From positions 1,178,001 through 1,242,000 of the forward strand of contig NZ_CP015118.1 in assembly GCF_002116905.1 (NCBI RefSeq): a DNA stretch of 64,000 bases, read 5' to 3'. The notes beneath the pieces were generated by a model. It worked only from the letters and a program-made list of their open reading frames with translations, was not told where the DNA came from and did no database searches. This document shows, in pieces, positions 25,681-34,137 of the stretch. The stretch's first letter is position 1; every line of letters starts with the position of its first letter. A program made the position numbers and the translations under genes. The DNA comes from Piscinibacter gummiphilus (GTDB lineage Bacteria > Pseudomonadota > Gammaproteobacteria > Burkholderiales > Burkholderiaceae_C).

Positions 25681-26691
25681 ATGCCAGCGCGTCGCCAGTT
25701 CCTGTTGCAGGCCGGAGGCCTCGGCCTGAGCGCCACTGCGCCGTCGCTCGCCCGGGCCCGTGCCACCGACATCCGGCTCACCGCGGGCAACATCCTCTCC
25801 GCCAACCACCCGCTCAACGTGCGGCTGGCCGAGGCGGTCTCGGCCATCCAGTCGGAGAGCCGCGGCCGCGTGTCGATCCAGGTGTTCCCGGGCGGGCAGC
25901 TGGGGTCCGACGTCGACATGCTCGCGCAGCTGCGCAGCGGTGAAATCCAGTTCATGACCCTGTCGGGGCCCATCCTGTCGACGCTCGTGCCGGCGGCCGC
26001 GGTCAACGGCATCGGCTTCGCGTTCAAGGACTACGACCGCGTCTGGCAGGCGATGGACGGCGCGCTCGGCGCCCACGTGCGGGCCGAGATCGCCCGCCAC
26101 AACCTCGTCGCGTTCGACCACATCTGGGACAACGGCTTCCGCCAGATCACCACGTCCACGCGTCCGATCGAGACACCGGCCGACCTCAAGGGCCTTCGCC
26201 TGCGCGTGCCGGTGGGGCCGCTGTGGACCTCGATGTTCCGCGCCTTCGACGCCGATCCCACCTCGCTCAACTTCGGCGAGGTGTACGCCGCGCTGCGCGC
26301 GAACGTGGTGGAAGGGCAGGAGAACCCGCTGGCCGTGGTGCAGATGGCCCGGCTGCACGAGGTGCAGCGCCATTGCGCGATGACCCACCACATGTGGGAC
26401 GGCTTCTGGTTCCTGGCCAACGGCCGCACCTGGGCGGCGCTGCCGCACGAGGTGCGCCAGCTGGTGCTGTCGCACGTGAACGCGGCGGCGCTGAAGCAGC
26501 GCGGCGACGTGCGGCGCCTGAACGCCCGCCTGGAGACCCAGCTGATCGAGGCCGGGATGGTCTTCAACCGTCCCGACACCACGCCGTTCCGCGCGGCGCT
26601 CAGCCGCGTGGGGTTCTATGCCGACTGGAAGCAGCGGCTCGGGTCCGAGACCTGGACGCTGCTGGAGCAGGCGGGCGGGACGCTCGCCTGA
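25681..26691 (+). CDS. TRAP-type transporter substrate-binding protein (DctP family), orphan
   Basis: 336 residues. It starts MPARRQFLLQAGGLGLSATAPSLARA, an RRxFL twin-arginine-type signal. The mature protein has the DctP fold hallmarks GNILSANHPLNVRLAEAV, FPGGQLGSDVDMLAQLRSGEIQF and the conserved ADLKGLRLRVP containing the carboxylate-binding Arg, plus VVEGQENPL. Family members deliver organic acids to a DctQ-DctM membrane pair by sodium-coupled uptake. No membrane subunit is in the window, so it either serves a distant permease or acts as a sensor. Its stop overlaps a palindrome shared with the convergent Crp/Fnr gene. Confidence 0.9.
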   Translation: MPARRQFLLQAGGLGLSATAPSLARARATDIRLTAGNILSANHPLNVRLAEAVSAIQSESRGRVSIQVFPGGQLGSDVDMLAQLRSGEIQFMTLSGPILSTLVPAAAVNGIGFAFKDYDRVWQAMDGALGAHVRAEIARHNLVAFDHIWDNGFRQITTSTRPIETPADLKGLRLRVPVGPLWTSMFRAFDADPTSLNFGEVYAALRANVVEGQENPLAVVQMARLHEVQRHCAMTHHMWDGFWFLANGRTWAALPHEVRQLVLSHVNAAALKQRGDVRRLNARLETQLIEAGMVFNRPDTTPFRAALSRVGFYADWKQRLGSETWTLLEQAGGTLA

Positions 26692-26700
26692 TCAGGCGAG
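26683..26700. terminator. Palindrome spanning two convergent stop codons
   Basis: CTCGCCTGATCAGGCGAG is a perfect 18-base palindrome. Its centre TGATCA holds both stop codons: TGA of the TRAP gene and, on the other strand, TGA of the Crp/Fnr gene. It may act as a bidirectional terminator, although no T-run follows on either side and a hairpin would need to open a loop at its centre. Confidence 0.4.
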
Positions 26701-27462
26701 GGCGGCCTCGGCCTTCAGGCCCTCGGGCGAGAGGATCACCACGCCGGACGGTTCGATGCGCAGCAGGTGCTGGCGCTCGAGCTTCTTCAGCAGCGCGTTG
26801 ATGCGCTGGCGGCTCGCACCGAGCAGGTTCGCGAGGTCCTGCTGGGACATCTGCAGCGCGATGCGGATGCCGTCCCCACGCGGCACGCCGAAGCGGCGCG
26901 ACAGCGTCAGCAGGTGGCCGATCAGGCGCTGCTCGTGCGACAGCGACACCGCGTCGGTGAACATGGCCATCATCTCCTGCGCGCGCTGGCAGTTGATGCG
27001 CGCGAGCGCGATGCCCAGCAGCGGCTGGCGCCGCAGCAGCGACAGCAGGTCGGGCTTGCTGACGACGAGCAGCGTGGTGGTCATGCAGGTCTGCGCGTCG
27101 TGGGTGAGGCTTTCGCCGTCCATCACGGCCACGTCGCCGAACCAGTCGCCCGGGCCCGCCAGCGTGAAGATCACCTGGCGGCCGGCGCGGGTGCCCGAAC
27201 ACAGCTTGACCGCACCGCGTGCCACGCCGAACCATTCGTCGGCCTTGCCGAGGGCGTGGGTCATGGTCTGGCCGGCCGGCACGCGCCGCACGCCGGCGAT
27301 GGACACCAGGGCCTGCCCGAGCTCGGCCGGCAGGCCGCGGAACCACGGCGCATCGACCATCGCCCGGGTTTCCTCGGCGGTGAGCCGGGTGCGCCAGTCG
27401 GAGGCCGCCGTGGGGAACGGGATGATGGAAGGCTCGGGCGCCAGGCACGCAGCGACGGTCAT
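26692..27462 (-). CDS. Crp/Fnr-family transcriptional regulator
   Basis: 256 residues. ATG 27462 is chosen for its ACGAGGC leader; a TTG at 27483 is possible. The cyclic-nucleotide-binding-like domain occupies about 40-155 (GDWFGDVAVMDGESLTHDAQ). The C-terminal Crp helix-turn-helix is LQMSQQDLANLLGASRQRINALLKKLE. The residues around the cNMP pocket (GDVAVMDG..THDA) lack the Arg-Ser pair of true CRP, and no Fnr-like Cys cluster is seen, so the ligand is open. It is divergent from the TetR gene at 27576 with a TetR-like operator between them. Confidence 0.9.
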   Translation of the reverse strand: MTVAACLAPEPSIIPFPTAASDWRTRLTAEETRAMVDAPWFRGLPAELGQALVSIAGVRRVPAGQTMTHALGKADEWFGVARGAVKLCSGTRAGRQVIFTLAGPGDWFGDVAVMDGESLTHDAQTCMTTTLLVVSKPDLLSLLRRQPLLGIALARINCQRAQEMMAMFTDAVSLSHEQRLIGHLLTLSRRFGVPRGDGIRIALQMSQQDLANLLGASRQRINALLKKLERQHLLRIEPSGVVILSPEGLKAEAALA

Positions 27463-27502
27463 GAAAAGCCTCGTGATCGACAACTCATGGGAGCGAAAAT
27501 AA

Positions 27503-27520
27503 ACCGAGCGCTCGCTCGGT
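27503..27520. promoter_or_regulatory. TetR-type operator in the Crp/TetR divergent promoter
   Basis: ACCGAGCG-CT-CGCTCGGT is a perfect 8-base inverted repeat with 2-base spacer, the size and type bound by TetR dimers. It lies just upstream of a -10-like TACAAT (27533-27538), covering the expected -35 position for the TetR gene, so repressor binding would block its own transcription. It also sits 41 bases upstream of the Crp/Fnr start and could control that gene. Confidence 0.6.
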
Positions 27521-27575
27521 TTTCGCCGAGTCTACAATCTGCGGCCTTCACGGTCAAACCGGTCGACCCCCACCC

Positions 27576-28280
27576 ATGCAGCTCCAGCTTCCCCCGCGGT
27601 TCGGCTTCTCAGAGTTCAAGCGCGCGACCCCGATCGACGCGGCCACGGTGTGGCAGGTGCTGATCGAGCGCAACGCCGAGCGGGTGCCCGTCAAGCGCCC
27701 GGAGGTGGCGCGCGAGAACCTGCGCCGCATCATCGAGTCGACCTTCCGCCTCGCGAACAAGGCCGGCTTCGGGGCGATGACGCTGCGCGAGCTGAGCCAG
27801 GAGGCCGGGCTGTCGATGGGCGGGCTCTACGGCTACATCACGAGCAAGGACGACCTCGCGTCGATGATGGAGGACATGATCCGGTACGTCGCCGGCGAGA
27901 TCCCGGTGTGGTTCGCCGGCCACGGCGAGACGCCGCTGGACCGGCTCGACGCGATCATGCGGGCGCTCGTGTACCAGGCCGAACTGCTGCAGCCGTGGTT
28001 CTACTTCGTGTTCATGGAGTCGCGCACGCTGTCGTCGGCGCAGAAGCTGATCGCGAAGAACTCCGAGCTCGACATGCACCGTGCGCTGGTGCAGCTGATC
28101 GAGGAGGGCGGCGAGGCCGACCCGTTGCGCGCCCAGATGGCGGCGGCCCACATCCACGTGATGATCCAGGACTGGCACATCAAGCGCTGGAAGTACAAGC
28201 AGATGAAGGCGACCGTGGACCAGTTCGCCGACAGCGTGAGCCGCTTCGTGCGGGGCGGGCTGGCCCGCCCCGCGGACTGA
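27576..28280 (+). CDS. TetR-family transcriptional regulator
   Basis: 234 residues. An N-terminal arm of about 40 residues precedes the helix-turn-helix (LANKAGFGAMTLRELSQEAGLSMGGLYGYITSKDDLASMM, in pieces). The ligand domain is rich in aromatic residues (QPWFYFVFMESRTL). Upstream lie an 18-base palindrome and a -10 box, which indicates autoregulation. It converges on the MFS exporter operon (10 bases between stops), a common neighbourhood for TetR-controlled efflux, but that operon's promoter is 5 kb away, so control of it is only a possibility. Confidence 0.92.
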   Translation: MQLQLPPRFGFSEFKRATPIDAATVWQVLIERNAERVPVKRPEVARENLRRIIESTFRLANKAGFGAMTLRELSQEAGLSMGGLYGYITSKDDLASMMEDMIRYVAGEIPVWFAGHGETPLDRLDAIMRALVYQAELLQPWFYFVFMESRTLSSAQKLIAKNSELDMHRALVQLIEEGGEADPLRAQMAAAHIHVMIQDWHIKRWKYKQMKATVDQFADSVSRFVRGGLARPAD

Positions 28281-28290
28281 CGGGATCCCG

Positions 28291-29874
28291 TCAGCGCTTG
28301 ACCGCCAGCAGGTGCCGCACCACCGGCTTCTGCCCGCCGGTGTGCCAGCGGGCGGCCTCGGCCTGCAGGTCGGCATCCGCGTGCGACACGCGGTGGTGCT
28401 GCCGCAGGTGTTCCGCCCACGACTCGACGAGGAACCATTCGATGATGAACCCCGGCCGCTCGGTGTCGTCCATCAACCCCCAGGCGTAGGCGCCGTCGCG
28501 GCGGCGGATGGCCGCGAGGGCGTCCATGCTGGCGGTGAAGGCGGCGCGGTCGGTCTCCTTCACCTGGTACTCGACCTGGATCATCACCGGCCCGCGGTCG
28601 CCGGCCTCGGCCATCGTCGTGAGCGGTTCGGGCCAGTGGTTCGACGGCTGCAGGTTCGCGTCGCCCGACGGCAGCGCGATGCGCCGCGCCACGAGGGCGC
28701 TGACGACCAGGCCGGCGGCGCTGGCCACCAGCGTCATCGGCACGCCGATGGCCTGCGCGACCCCGCCCCAGGCGAGGCTGCCGGCGGTCATCGCGCCGTT
28801 GAACACCGTGAGGTACACCGCGAGGCCGCGCCCGCGCACCCAGTTCGGCAGGATGCCCTGCGCCACGCCGTTGAGCGTGGTCAGCGCCGTGATCCAGCCC
28901 GCGCCGAGCACCAGCATCAACACCAGGGCCAGCCACTGCGGCGGCGCGGACGACAGCGCGAGCAGCACGGCACCCACGAGCACGGCCGCGGCGAGCATCA
29001 GCCCGTCGGGACCGAGCCGGTCGCGGGCCTTCGGCAGCAGCACCGCACCACCGATCGCGCCGAGGCCCACGGCCCCGAGCATCAGCCCGTAGAAGCCCGC
29101 CGTGCCCCCGAGCAGCTGGCGCGCGACGAGCGGCAGCAGCGCCCACACCGCGCTCGAGAACGCGAAGAACACGGCCACGCGAAGCATCACGCGGTGCAGC
29201 TCGCGGCTCGACCGCGTGAAGCGCATGCCCGCGCGCAGCGCGCCGGTGAAGTTCTCGGAGAGCGCGTCGGACGCGGCCGCCGGCCGGCGCCACCACAGCA
29301 GCGCACCGATCACGAACACGTACGTGAGCACGTCCGCGCCGTAGGTGTACGACGCGCCCAGCAGCCCGAGCAGCAGCCCGCCCGCGGCCGGCCCGATCGC
29401 ACGGGCGATGTTGATGCCCAGCGAGTTCAGCGCCACGGCGCTGCGCAGCGATGACCGGTCCACGAGTTCGGGCACGATGGATTGCCACGTGGGCCCCATC
29501 AGCGCGGCGCCCACGCCGCCGAGCAGCGTGAGCAGCGTCAGCGACAGCAGCGTCTGCGCGCCGGTGTGCGAGAGCACCATCAGCGTGCCGCTCACCGCGG
29601 CCAGCAGCACCTGGATGCCGATCAGGAAGCGGCGGCGGTCGAGGATGTCCGACAGCACGCCGGCGGGGATCGCGAGCAGGAAGATCGGCAGCGTGGCGGC
29701 CGCCTGGATCATCGCGACCGCGGCGGGGCTCGCGGACAGGTCGGTGACGACCCACGCGCTCGCCACGTCCCGCATGAAACTGCCGATGTTGCCGACGACG
29801 GTGGCCACCCACAGGACCGCGAAGGTCTTGTGGCGCAGCGGGGCGAGGCTGCCGCCTTGTGCGGTGTCCGTCAT
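28291..29874 (-). CDS. MFS transporter of the MFS_3 / EntS-like type
   Basis: 527 residues. Up to twelve hydrophobic segments fill about 15-420, with the MFS loop motif GVLSDILDRRRFLIGIQ between helices 2 and 3. The last 100 residues (MIQVEYQVKETDRAAF to the end) form a soluble domain resembling antibiotic-biosynthesis-monooxygenase folds; this combination is known for the MFS_3 family. Its ATG overlaps the stop of the DoxX-like gene by 4 bases, and it is the last gene of a five-gene minus-strand operon. Export of a small organic compound related to the hydrolases upstream is inference. Confidence 0.88.
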   Translation of the reverse strand: MTDTAQGGSLAPLRHKTFAVLWVATVVGNIGSFMRDVASAWVVTDLSASPAAVAMIQAAATLPIFLLAIPAGVLSDILDRRRFLIGIQVLLAAVSGTLMVLSHTGAQTLLSLTLLTLLGGVGAALMGPTWQSIVPELVDRSSLRSAVALNSLGINIARAIGPAAGGLLLGLLGASYTYGADVLTYVFVIGALLWWRRPAAASDALSENFTGALRAGMRFTRSSRELHRVMLRVAVFFAFSSAVWALLPLVARQLLGGTAGFYGLMLGAVGLGAIGGAVLLPKARDRLGPDGLMLAAAVLVGAVLLALSSAPPQWLALVLMLVLGAGWITALTTLNGVAQGILPNWVRGRGLAVYLTVFNGAMTAGSLAWGGVAQAIGVPMTLVASAAGLVVSALVARRIALPSGDANLQPSNHWPEPLTTMAEAGDRGPVMIQVEYQVKETDRAAFTASMDALAAIRRRDGAYAWGLMDDTERPGFIIEWFLVESWAEHLRQHHRVSHADADLQAEAARWHTGGQKPVVRHLLAVKR

Positions 29875-30266
29875 CGCGTGGACGCCCGTTCGCGCAGGTC
29901 CATCCAGGCCACCAGCACGAAGCCGCCGGCCAGGCCCAGGTGTTCGTAGAACGCGTTCATCAGCATGAAACGGTCGTGGCCCGAGGCCTCCCAGTAGCGG
30001 TTGGCGACGAGCGTGGCGCCGACCGTGAAGACGGCGAGCGCGACGGCACCGAGCCAGCGCAGCCGGCCCGACAGGATCAGCGCCGCGGCGCCCAGTTCGA
30101 GCACGATCACCGCGAGCGCGAGCGGCACGGCGGGCTGCAGTCCGAAGTGGTTCATCTCGGCGACGGCACCGCCGAAGTCGAAGGCCTTGACGAGGCCGCC
30201 CTGGAGGTAGGCGGCGCACAGCGCGAGCAGCGCGAACCAGCGGATCGCGGGGGAAGAAAGTGTCAT
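29871..30266 (-). CDS. DoxX-like membrane protein
   Basis: 131 residues with four hydrophobic helices: RWFALLALCAAYLQGGLVKAF, VPLALAVIVLELGAAALIL (in part), WLGAVALAVFTVGATLVANRYW and HLGLAGGFVLVAW. The sequence A-Y-LQGGLVKAFDFG-AVAEM in helix 1 is characteristic of DoxX/DoxD-type proteins. Function in most bacteria is unknown; some support quinone- or thiol-linked redox systems. It lies between the amidohydrolase (10 bases upstream) and the MFS exporter (4-base overlap) in one operon. Confidence 0.85.
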   Translation of the reverse strand: MTLSSPAIRWFALLALCAAYLQGGLVKAFDFGGAVAEMNHFGLQPAVPLALAVIVLELGAAALILSGRLRWLGAVALAVFTVGATLVANRYWEASGHDRFMLMNAFYEHLGLAGGFVLVAWMDLRERASTR

Positions 30267-30276
30267 GGGAAAGTCC

Positions 30277-32157
30277 TCACACGGCCCAGCACGCGCAGCC
30301 CAGCGCGCCCCAGAAGTCCTTGAAATCGGCGGCCGGCACCTCCTTGCGCCAGGCCTGCCCGTGCTGGTGGCCGTGCACGCCGCACGCCTTCGCGCAGCCG
30401 CATGCGGCGTTGCGTTGCATCGCGGCCTGCAGCGGCGCGCCGTCGCGTTCGCCCCAGGCGCCGTAGCCGCCGTAGCGGCGCACCGGCGACCAGTCCGGCA
30501 TGGCCGGCGGCGGGACCTCGTCGAGCCCGGCGAAGTCGCCCGCGCCGTACACCACCTTGCCACCCACCACGGTCAGCAGCGATGTGGTGTCGGCGATCTC
30601 GGATTCGGCACACGCGAAGAAGTCGCGGTCGGGCACCATCAGGTCGGCGAGCTGGCCCGCCTCGATGCGGCCCTTCTTGCCTTCCTCGTTGGAGAACCAG
30701 GTGACGTTCTCGGTCCACATGCGCAGCGCGGCCTCGCGGTCCAGGCAGTTGCGCTGCGGGTACAGGCGCAGGCCGCCCACGGTGGTGCCGGTGACGAGCC
30801 ACGAGAGAGACACCCACGGGTTGTACGACGCGACGCGCGTGGCATCGGTGCCCGCGGACACCTTCACGCCCTTCTCGAGCAGCTTCGAGACCGGCGGCGT
30901 GGCCGCGGCGGCGTCGAGGCCATAGCGTTCGACGAAGTACTCGCCCTGGTAGGCCATGCGGTGCTGCACCGCCACGCCGCCGCCGAGCGCGGCCACGCGG
31001 TCCATCGATTTCTCGGAGATGGTCTCGGCGTGGTCGAAGAACCAGTTCAGGCCCGACAGCGGGATGTCGCGGTTCACCTTCTCGAACACGTCGAGCGCGC
31101 GCGTGATGGTCTCGTCGTAGGTCGCGTGCATGCGCCACGGCCAGCGGTTCTGCGCGAGGATGCGCACCACCTCCTCGAGGTCGCCCTCCATCTCCGGGCC
31201 CATGTCCGGGCGCGGTTGGCGGAAGTCCTCGAAGTCGGCCGCAGAGAACACGAGCATCTCGCCCGCGCCGTTGTGGCGGAAGTAGTCGTCGCCCTGCTTG
31301 TACGTGGAGCCGGCGGTCCAGCGGAGGAAGTCGTCCTTCTCCTGCTTCGGCTTCTGCGTGAAGAGGTTGTAGGCGATGCGGATGGTCAGCTGGTCGGCCT
31401 TGGCCAGCTGGTCGATGACCTGGTAGTCCTCGGGGTAGTTCTGGAAGCCACCGCCGGCGTCGAGCGCGCCGGTGACGCCGAGGCGGTTCAGCTCGCGCAT
31501 GAAGTGGCGCGTGGAGTTGACCTGGTACTCGAGGGGCAGCTTCGGGCCCTTCGCGAGCGTGGCGTACAGGATGGACGCGTTGGGCTTCGCGAGCAGCAGG
31601 CCCGTCGGGTTGCCTGCGGCGTCGCGCAGGATCTGGCCGCCGGGCGGCTCGGGCGTGTCGCGGCCATAGCCCACCACACGCAGCGCGGCGGCATTGAGCA
31701 GCGCGCGGTCGTACAGGTGCAGGATGAACACGGGCGTGTCGGGTGCCACGGCGTTCAGTTCCTCGAGCGTGGGCAGGCGCTTCTCGATGAACTGGTGTTC
31801 GGTGAATCCGCCCACCACGCGCACCCATTGCGGCGCGGGGGTGATGGCGACCTGCTGGCGCAGCATCTCCATCGCGTCGGCGAGCGAACGCACGCCGTCC
31901 CAGCGCAGCTCCATGTTGTAGTTCAGGCCGCCGCGGATGACGTGGATGTGGTTGTCGATCAGGCCGGGCAGCACGGGGCGGCCGCGAAGGTCGATCACCT
32001 TCGTGTCCGGGCCGGCGAGGGCCATCACCTCGGCGTCGTGGCCGACGTGGACGAAACGGCCGCCGCGGATCGCGACCGCGCTCGCGGTGGGCTGGGCGCG
32101 GTTCAGCGTGGTGAAGCGGCCGTGGTGGAGGATGAGGTCGGGAACGAGGTCAGGCAT
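30277..32157 (-). CDS. YtcJ-like metal-dependent amidohydrolase with Cys/His-rich C-terminal tail
   Basis: 626 residues. The N-terminal metal site HIH is seen in PVLPGLIDNHIHVIRGG; later His residues lie in RMHATYDE and FFDHAETI, and the Asp in KVSAGTDATRV. This is the Amidohydro_3/YtcJ type, which hydrolyses C-N bonds of varied substrates; the true substrate is unknown. The last 45 residues are odd: ACGCAKACGVHGHQHG and then FWGALGCACWAV contain six Cys and three His and could bind an extra metal or form disulfides. The ATG overlaps the XapX gene by 8 bases. YcaC-like hydrolase, XapX and this gene form a recurrent operon in proteobacteria. Confidence 0.87.
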   Translation of the reverse strand: MPDLVPDLILHHGRFTTLNRAQPTASAVAIRGGRFVHVGHDAEVMALAGPDTKVIDLRGRPVLPGLIDNHIHVIRGGLNYNMELRWDGVRSLADAMEMLRQQVAITPAPQWVRVVGGFTEHQFIEKRLPTLEELNAVAPDTPVFILHLYDRALLNAAALRVVGYGRDTPEPPGGQILRDAAGNPTGLLLAKPNASILYATLAKGPKLPLEYQVNSTRHFMRELNRLGVTGALDAGGGFQNYPEDYQVIDQLAKADQLTIRIAYNLFTQKPKQEKDDFLRWTAGSTYKQGDDYFRHNGAGEMLVFSAADFEDFRQPRPDMGPEMEGDLEEVVRILAQNRWPWRMHATYDETITRALDVFEKVNRDIPLSGLNWFFDHAETISEKSMDRVAALGGGVAVQHRMAYQGEYFVERYGLDAAAATPPVSKLLEKGVKVSAGTDATRVASYNPWVSLSWLVTGTTVGGLRLYPQRNCLDREAALRMWTENVTWFSNEEGKKGRIEAGQLADLMVPDRDFFACAESEIADTTSLLTVVGGKVVYGAGDFAGLDEVPPPAMPDWSPVRRYGGYGAWGERDGAPLQAAMQRNAACGCAKACGVHGHQHGQAWRKEVPAADFKDFWGALGCACWAV

Positions 32158-32407
32158 GGTCTTTCCTGTCGGCGCAGCGGGGCAGTTCCCCGAACATGTG
32201 CGGCTTGACCTGGTGGTGCAGCCAGGACACCTCCGCAGTGTCGCGCTGCCAGAGCTTCTTCACCAGGGGCGGCAGCTGCTCGCCGGCCAGGATGCCGAGC
32301 AGGCCCACGAGGGCGATGACCGGCGGCGCGGGCGAGCGCACGTTGAACAGGGCGTAGATGACACCCACGAGCAGGCCCACGGCCAGCGAGACGAGATAGG
32401 TTTTCAC
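32150..32407 (-). CDS. XapX-domain (DUF1427) small membrane protein
   Basis: 85 residues. GTG 32407 is chosen because GGAGG lies five bases before it; a GTG two codons earlier would sit on the Shine-Dalgarno itself. Two helices are visible, TYLVSLAVGLLVGVIYALF and PPVIALVGLLGILAGEQL, separated by NVRSPAP, which is the XapX signature. The C-terminal 30 residues are soluble (WLHHQVKPHMFGE). Function is unknown; the family is found beside purine/xanthosine genes and beside amidohydrolases such as the one overlapping it here. Confidence 0.85.
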   Translation of the reverse strand: MKTYLVSLAVGLLVGVIYALFNVRSPAPPVIALVGLLGILAGEQLPPLVKKLWQRDTAEVSWLHHQVKPHMFGELPRCADRKDHA

Positions 32408-32465
32408 GAGCACCTCCAGGGGCGGGAGCGGCGGCCGCGGACAGCCGGCCGCCGCGGGTCGGTCA

Positions 32466-33119
32466 TCAGCCTTCCTGCGCGCCGAACATCGTCTTCGCGT
32501 AGATGATGCCGAGGCCGTAGGCGCCGCCGAACTTCTTCGCGATGCCGGTGGTCAGGTCGTAGGTCTCGCCGCGGGCCCAGTCGCGCTGCAGCTCGAGCAT
32601 GTACTGCAGCGACGTGATCGGGCGCACGCCGGCCTGCACCATGCGGTCCATCGCGCGGTTGTGCGCCTCGGCCGAGACGTCGCCGCACGCGTCGGCGATC
32701 ACGTACACCTCGAAGCCCTGGTCCAGCGCCGACAGCGCCGGGCCCACGATGCACACGGAGGTCCACAGGCCCGACAGCACGAGGCGCTTCTTGCCGATCG
32801 CGTTGACGACCTTGATGACGTTGGCGTCTTCCCACGTGTTCATCGACGTGCGGTCGAGCAGTTCCTGGCCGGGGAAGGCGTCGGTGATCTCGGTGAACAT
32901 CGGGCCGGAGAAGCTCTTCTCCGCGACCGTGGTGAGGATGGTGGAGACCTTGAAGCCCGCCGCGGCGTGGGCCACGAGGCCGGCGTTCATGCGCAGGTTC
33001 ACGGCGTCGATCGAGTGCGTGGCGAAGGCCATCTGCGACTGGAAGTCGATCATGACCAGCGTGTGGTCGGTCGGGGACAGCAGCTGCGAACCGGGGGTGG
33101 GGGTGGCGTTGAGGGGCAT
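32466..33119 (-). CDS. Isochorismatase-family cysteine hydrolase, YcaC-like
   Basis: 217 residues, single domain. The catalytic Asp is in LVMIDFQSQMAF (Asp25) and the nucleophile Cys in LWTSVCIVGPA (Cys123), preceded by the family's cis-peptide region. The Lys of the usual Asp-Lys-Cys triad is not at the ordinary place, as in YcaC-type members. It resembles octameric YcaC-like hydrolases of unknown substrate. First gene of the operon running through XapX (59 bases downstream), amidohydrolase, DoxX-like protein and MFS exporter; the upstream 150 bases carry its promoter. Confidence 0.88.
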   Translation of the reverse strand: MPLNATPTPGSQLLSPTDHTLVMIDFQSQMAFATHSIDAVNLRMNAGLVAHAAAGFKVSTILTTVAEKSFSGPMFTEITDAFPGQELLDRTSMNTWEDANVIKVVNAIGKKRLVLSGLWTSVCIVGPALSALDQGFEVYVIADACGDVSAEAHNRAMDRMVQAGVRPITSLQYMLELQRDWARGETYDLTTGIAKKFGGAYGLGIIYAKTMFGAQEG

Positions 33120-33269
33120 GGCGGGTCCTTGGCGGAAGATGGGAGGAGAACCGGCGTGGTGTGCCGGATCCGGACCCTCAGTCTGCCGCGGACCTCACCA
33201 TCGCGTATCCCTCGGGTGGACAGGTACGGCGTAGGACGAGTGCGGAGGGCGCACGCCCGTCGGGAACTT

Positions 33270-34115
33270 TCAGGCGAGGTGGGGCTCGCGCACGAACGAG
33301 ACGATGGCGTCGGCCGCGGCCTGCGGGTGCTGGTGGTGCGGCCCGTGCCCCGCGCTCGGGAAGGTCAGCAGCCGCACGGTGGGCAGCAACTGGTTCAGCG
33401 CGTACCAGTTCTCCACGGGGAAGATGATGTCGTGGTCGCCGCCGATGTGCAGGATGGGCAGTGTCGTGCGCTTGAGCAGCTCCAGCACGGCCACGGCCGG
33501 GAAGACGTCCCCCTTTGGCCCCGTGCCGAGGTGATTCGCGGCGAAGTCCACCGGCACCGGCACGCTGCGATCCTGGCGTTGCGCGATGCGGTCCACCGAC
33601 CGTCGCGCGGCGGCGCGGCTGAGCGCCGACTTCGGTTCGAAGAACAGGATCTCCTCGGCTTCGATGCCGTACTCGGCCAGGCGCGCGGTGTCGTAGAACA
33701 GTTGTTCGGGCGGCTTGACCATCGGCCCCGGTGGCGTCGTGCCGATCAGCACCGCGTGGCTGAGCCGCTGCGGGTACAGCGCGATCACGAGCTGCGCCGC
33801 GATGCCCCCGAGCGACCAGCCGCCGATGATCACGTTCTTCAGCTCGAGCGCCTCGATGAGGTCATGGGCATCCTTCGCGAGCGACGCGGCGTCGTAGGTG
33901 CGGGTGCCGGTCGAGAGGCCGAGGCCGCTGTAGTCGAACGTGATGACCCGCAGGCCACCGGCCGCGAGGGCGTCGAGGAAGGCCGGGTCCCACACGTCGA
34001 GGTTGCCGCGGAAGCGGGTGCACAGCACGATGGGCTGTCCTTCCCCGATCGAACGGTACGCGAGGCGGCGGCCGTTCGATTCGGCGAAGCGGGTGGGGGT
34101 GGTGAGGGCGGTCAT
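33270..34115 (-). CDS. Alpha/beta-fold hydrolase
   Basis: 281 residues. ATG 34115 is preferred to ATG 34121 because CCGGAG sits six bases before the former and touches the latter. Nucleophile elbow GGWSLGGIAAQ, acid in GGDHDIIFPVENW and catalytic His in SAGHGPHHQHP complete a Ser-Asp-His triad. The oxyanion region CTRFRGNLDVWDP and the FDYSGLGLS loop fit epoxide-hydrolase/enol-lactonase-like members. Substrate is unknown. It follows a cysteine hydrolase gene by 22 bases on the same strand, so the two probably act on one compound. Confidence 0.87.
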   Translation of the reverse strand: MTALTTPTRFAESNGRRLAYRSIGEGQPIVLCTRFRGNLDVWDPAFLDALAAGGLRVITFDYSGLGLSTGTRTYDAASLAKDAHDLIEALELKNVIIGGWSLGGIAAQLVIALYPQRLSHAVLIGTTPPGPMVKPPEQLFYDTARLAEYGIEAEEILFFEPKSALSRAAARRSVDRIAQRQDRSVPVPVDFAANHLGTGPKGDVFPAVAVLELLKRTTLPILHIGGDHDIIFPVENWYALNQLLPTVRLLTFPSAGHGPHHQHPQAAADAIVSFVREPHLA

Positions 34116-34137
34116 CGGCATCTCCGGTCGAGGAAGG

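Noticed and set aside
28291..28620. Soluble C-terminal domain of the MFS exporter as a novel fusion
   Set aside because: This extension is a known feature of the MFS_3 family.
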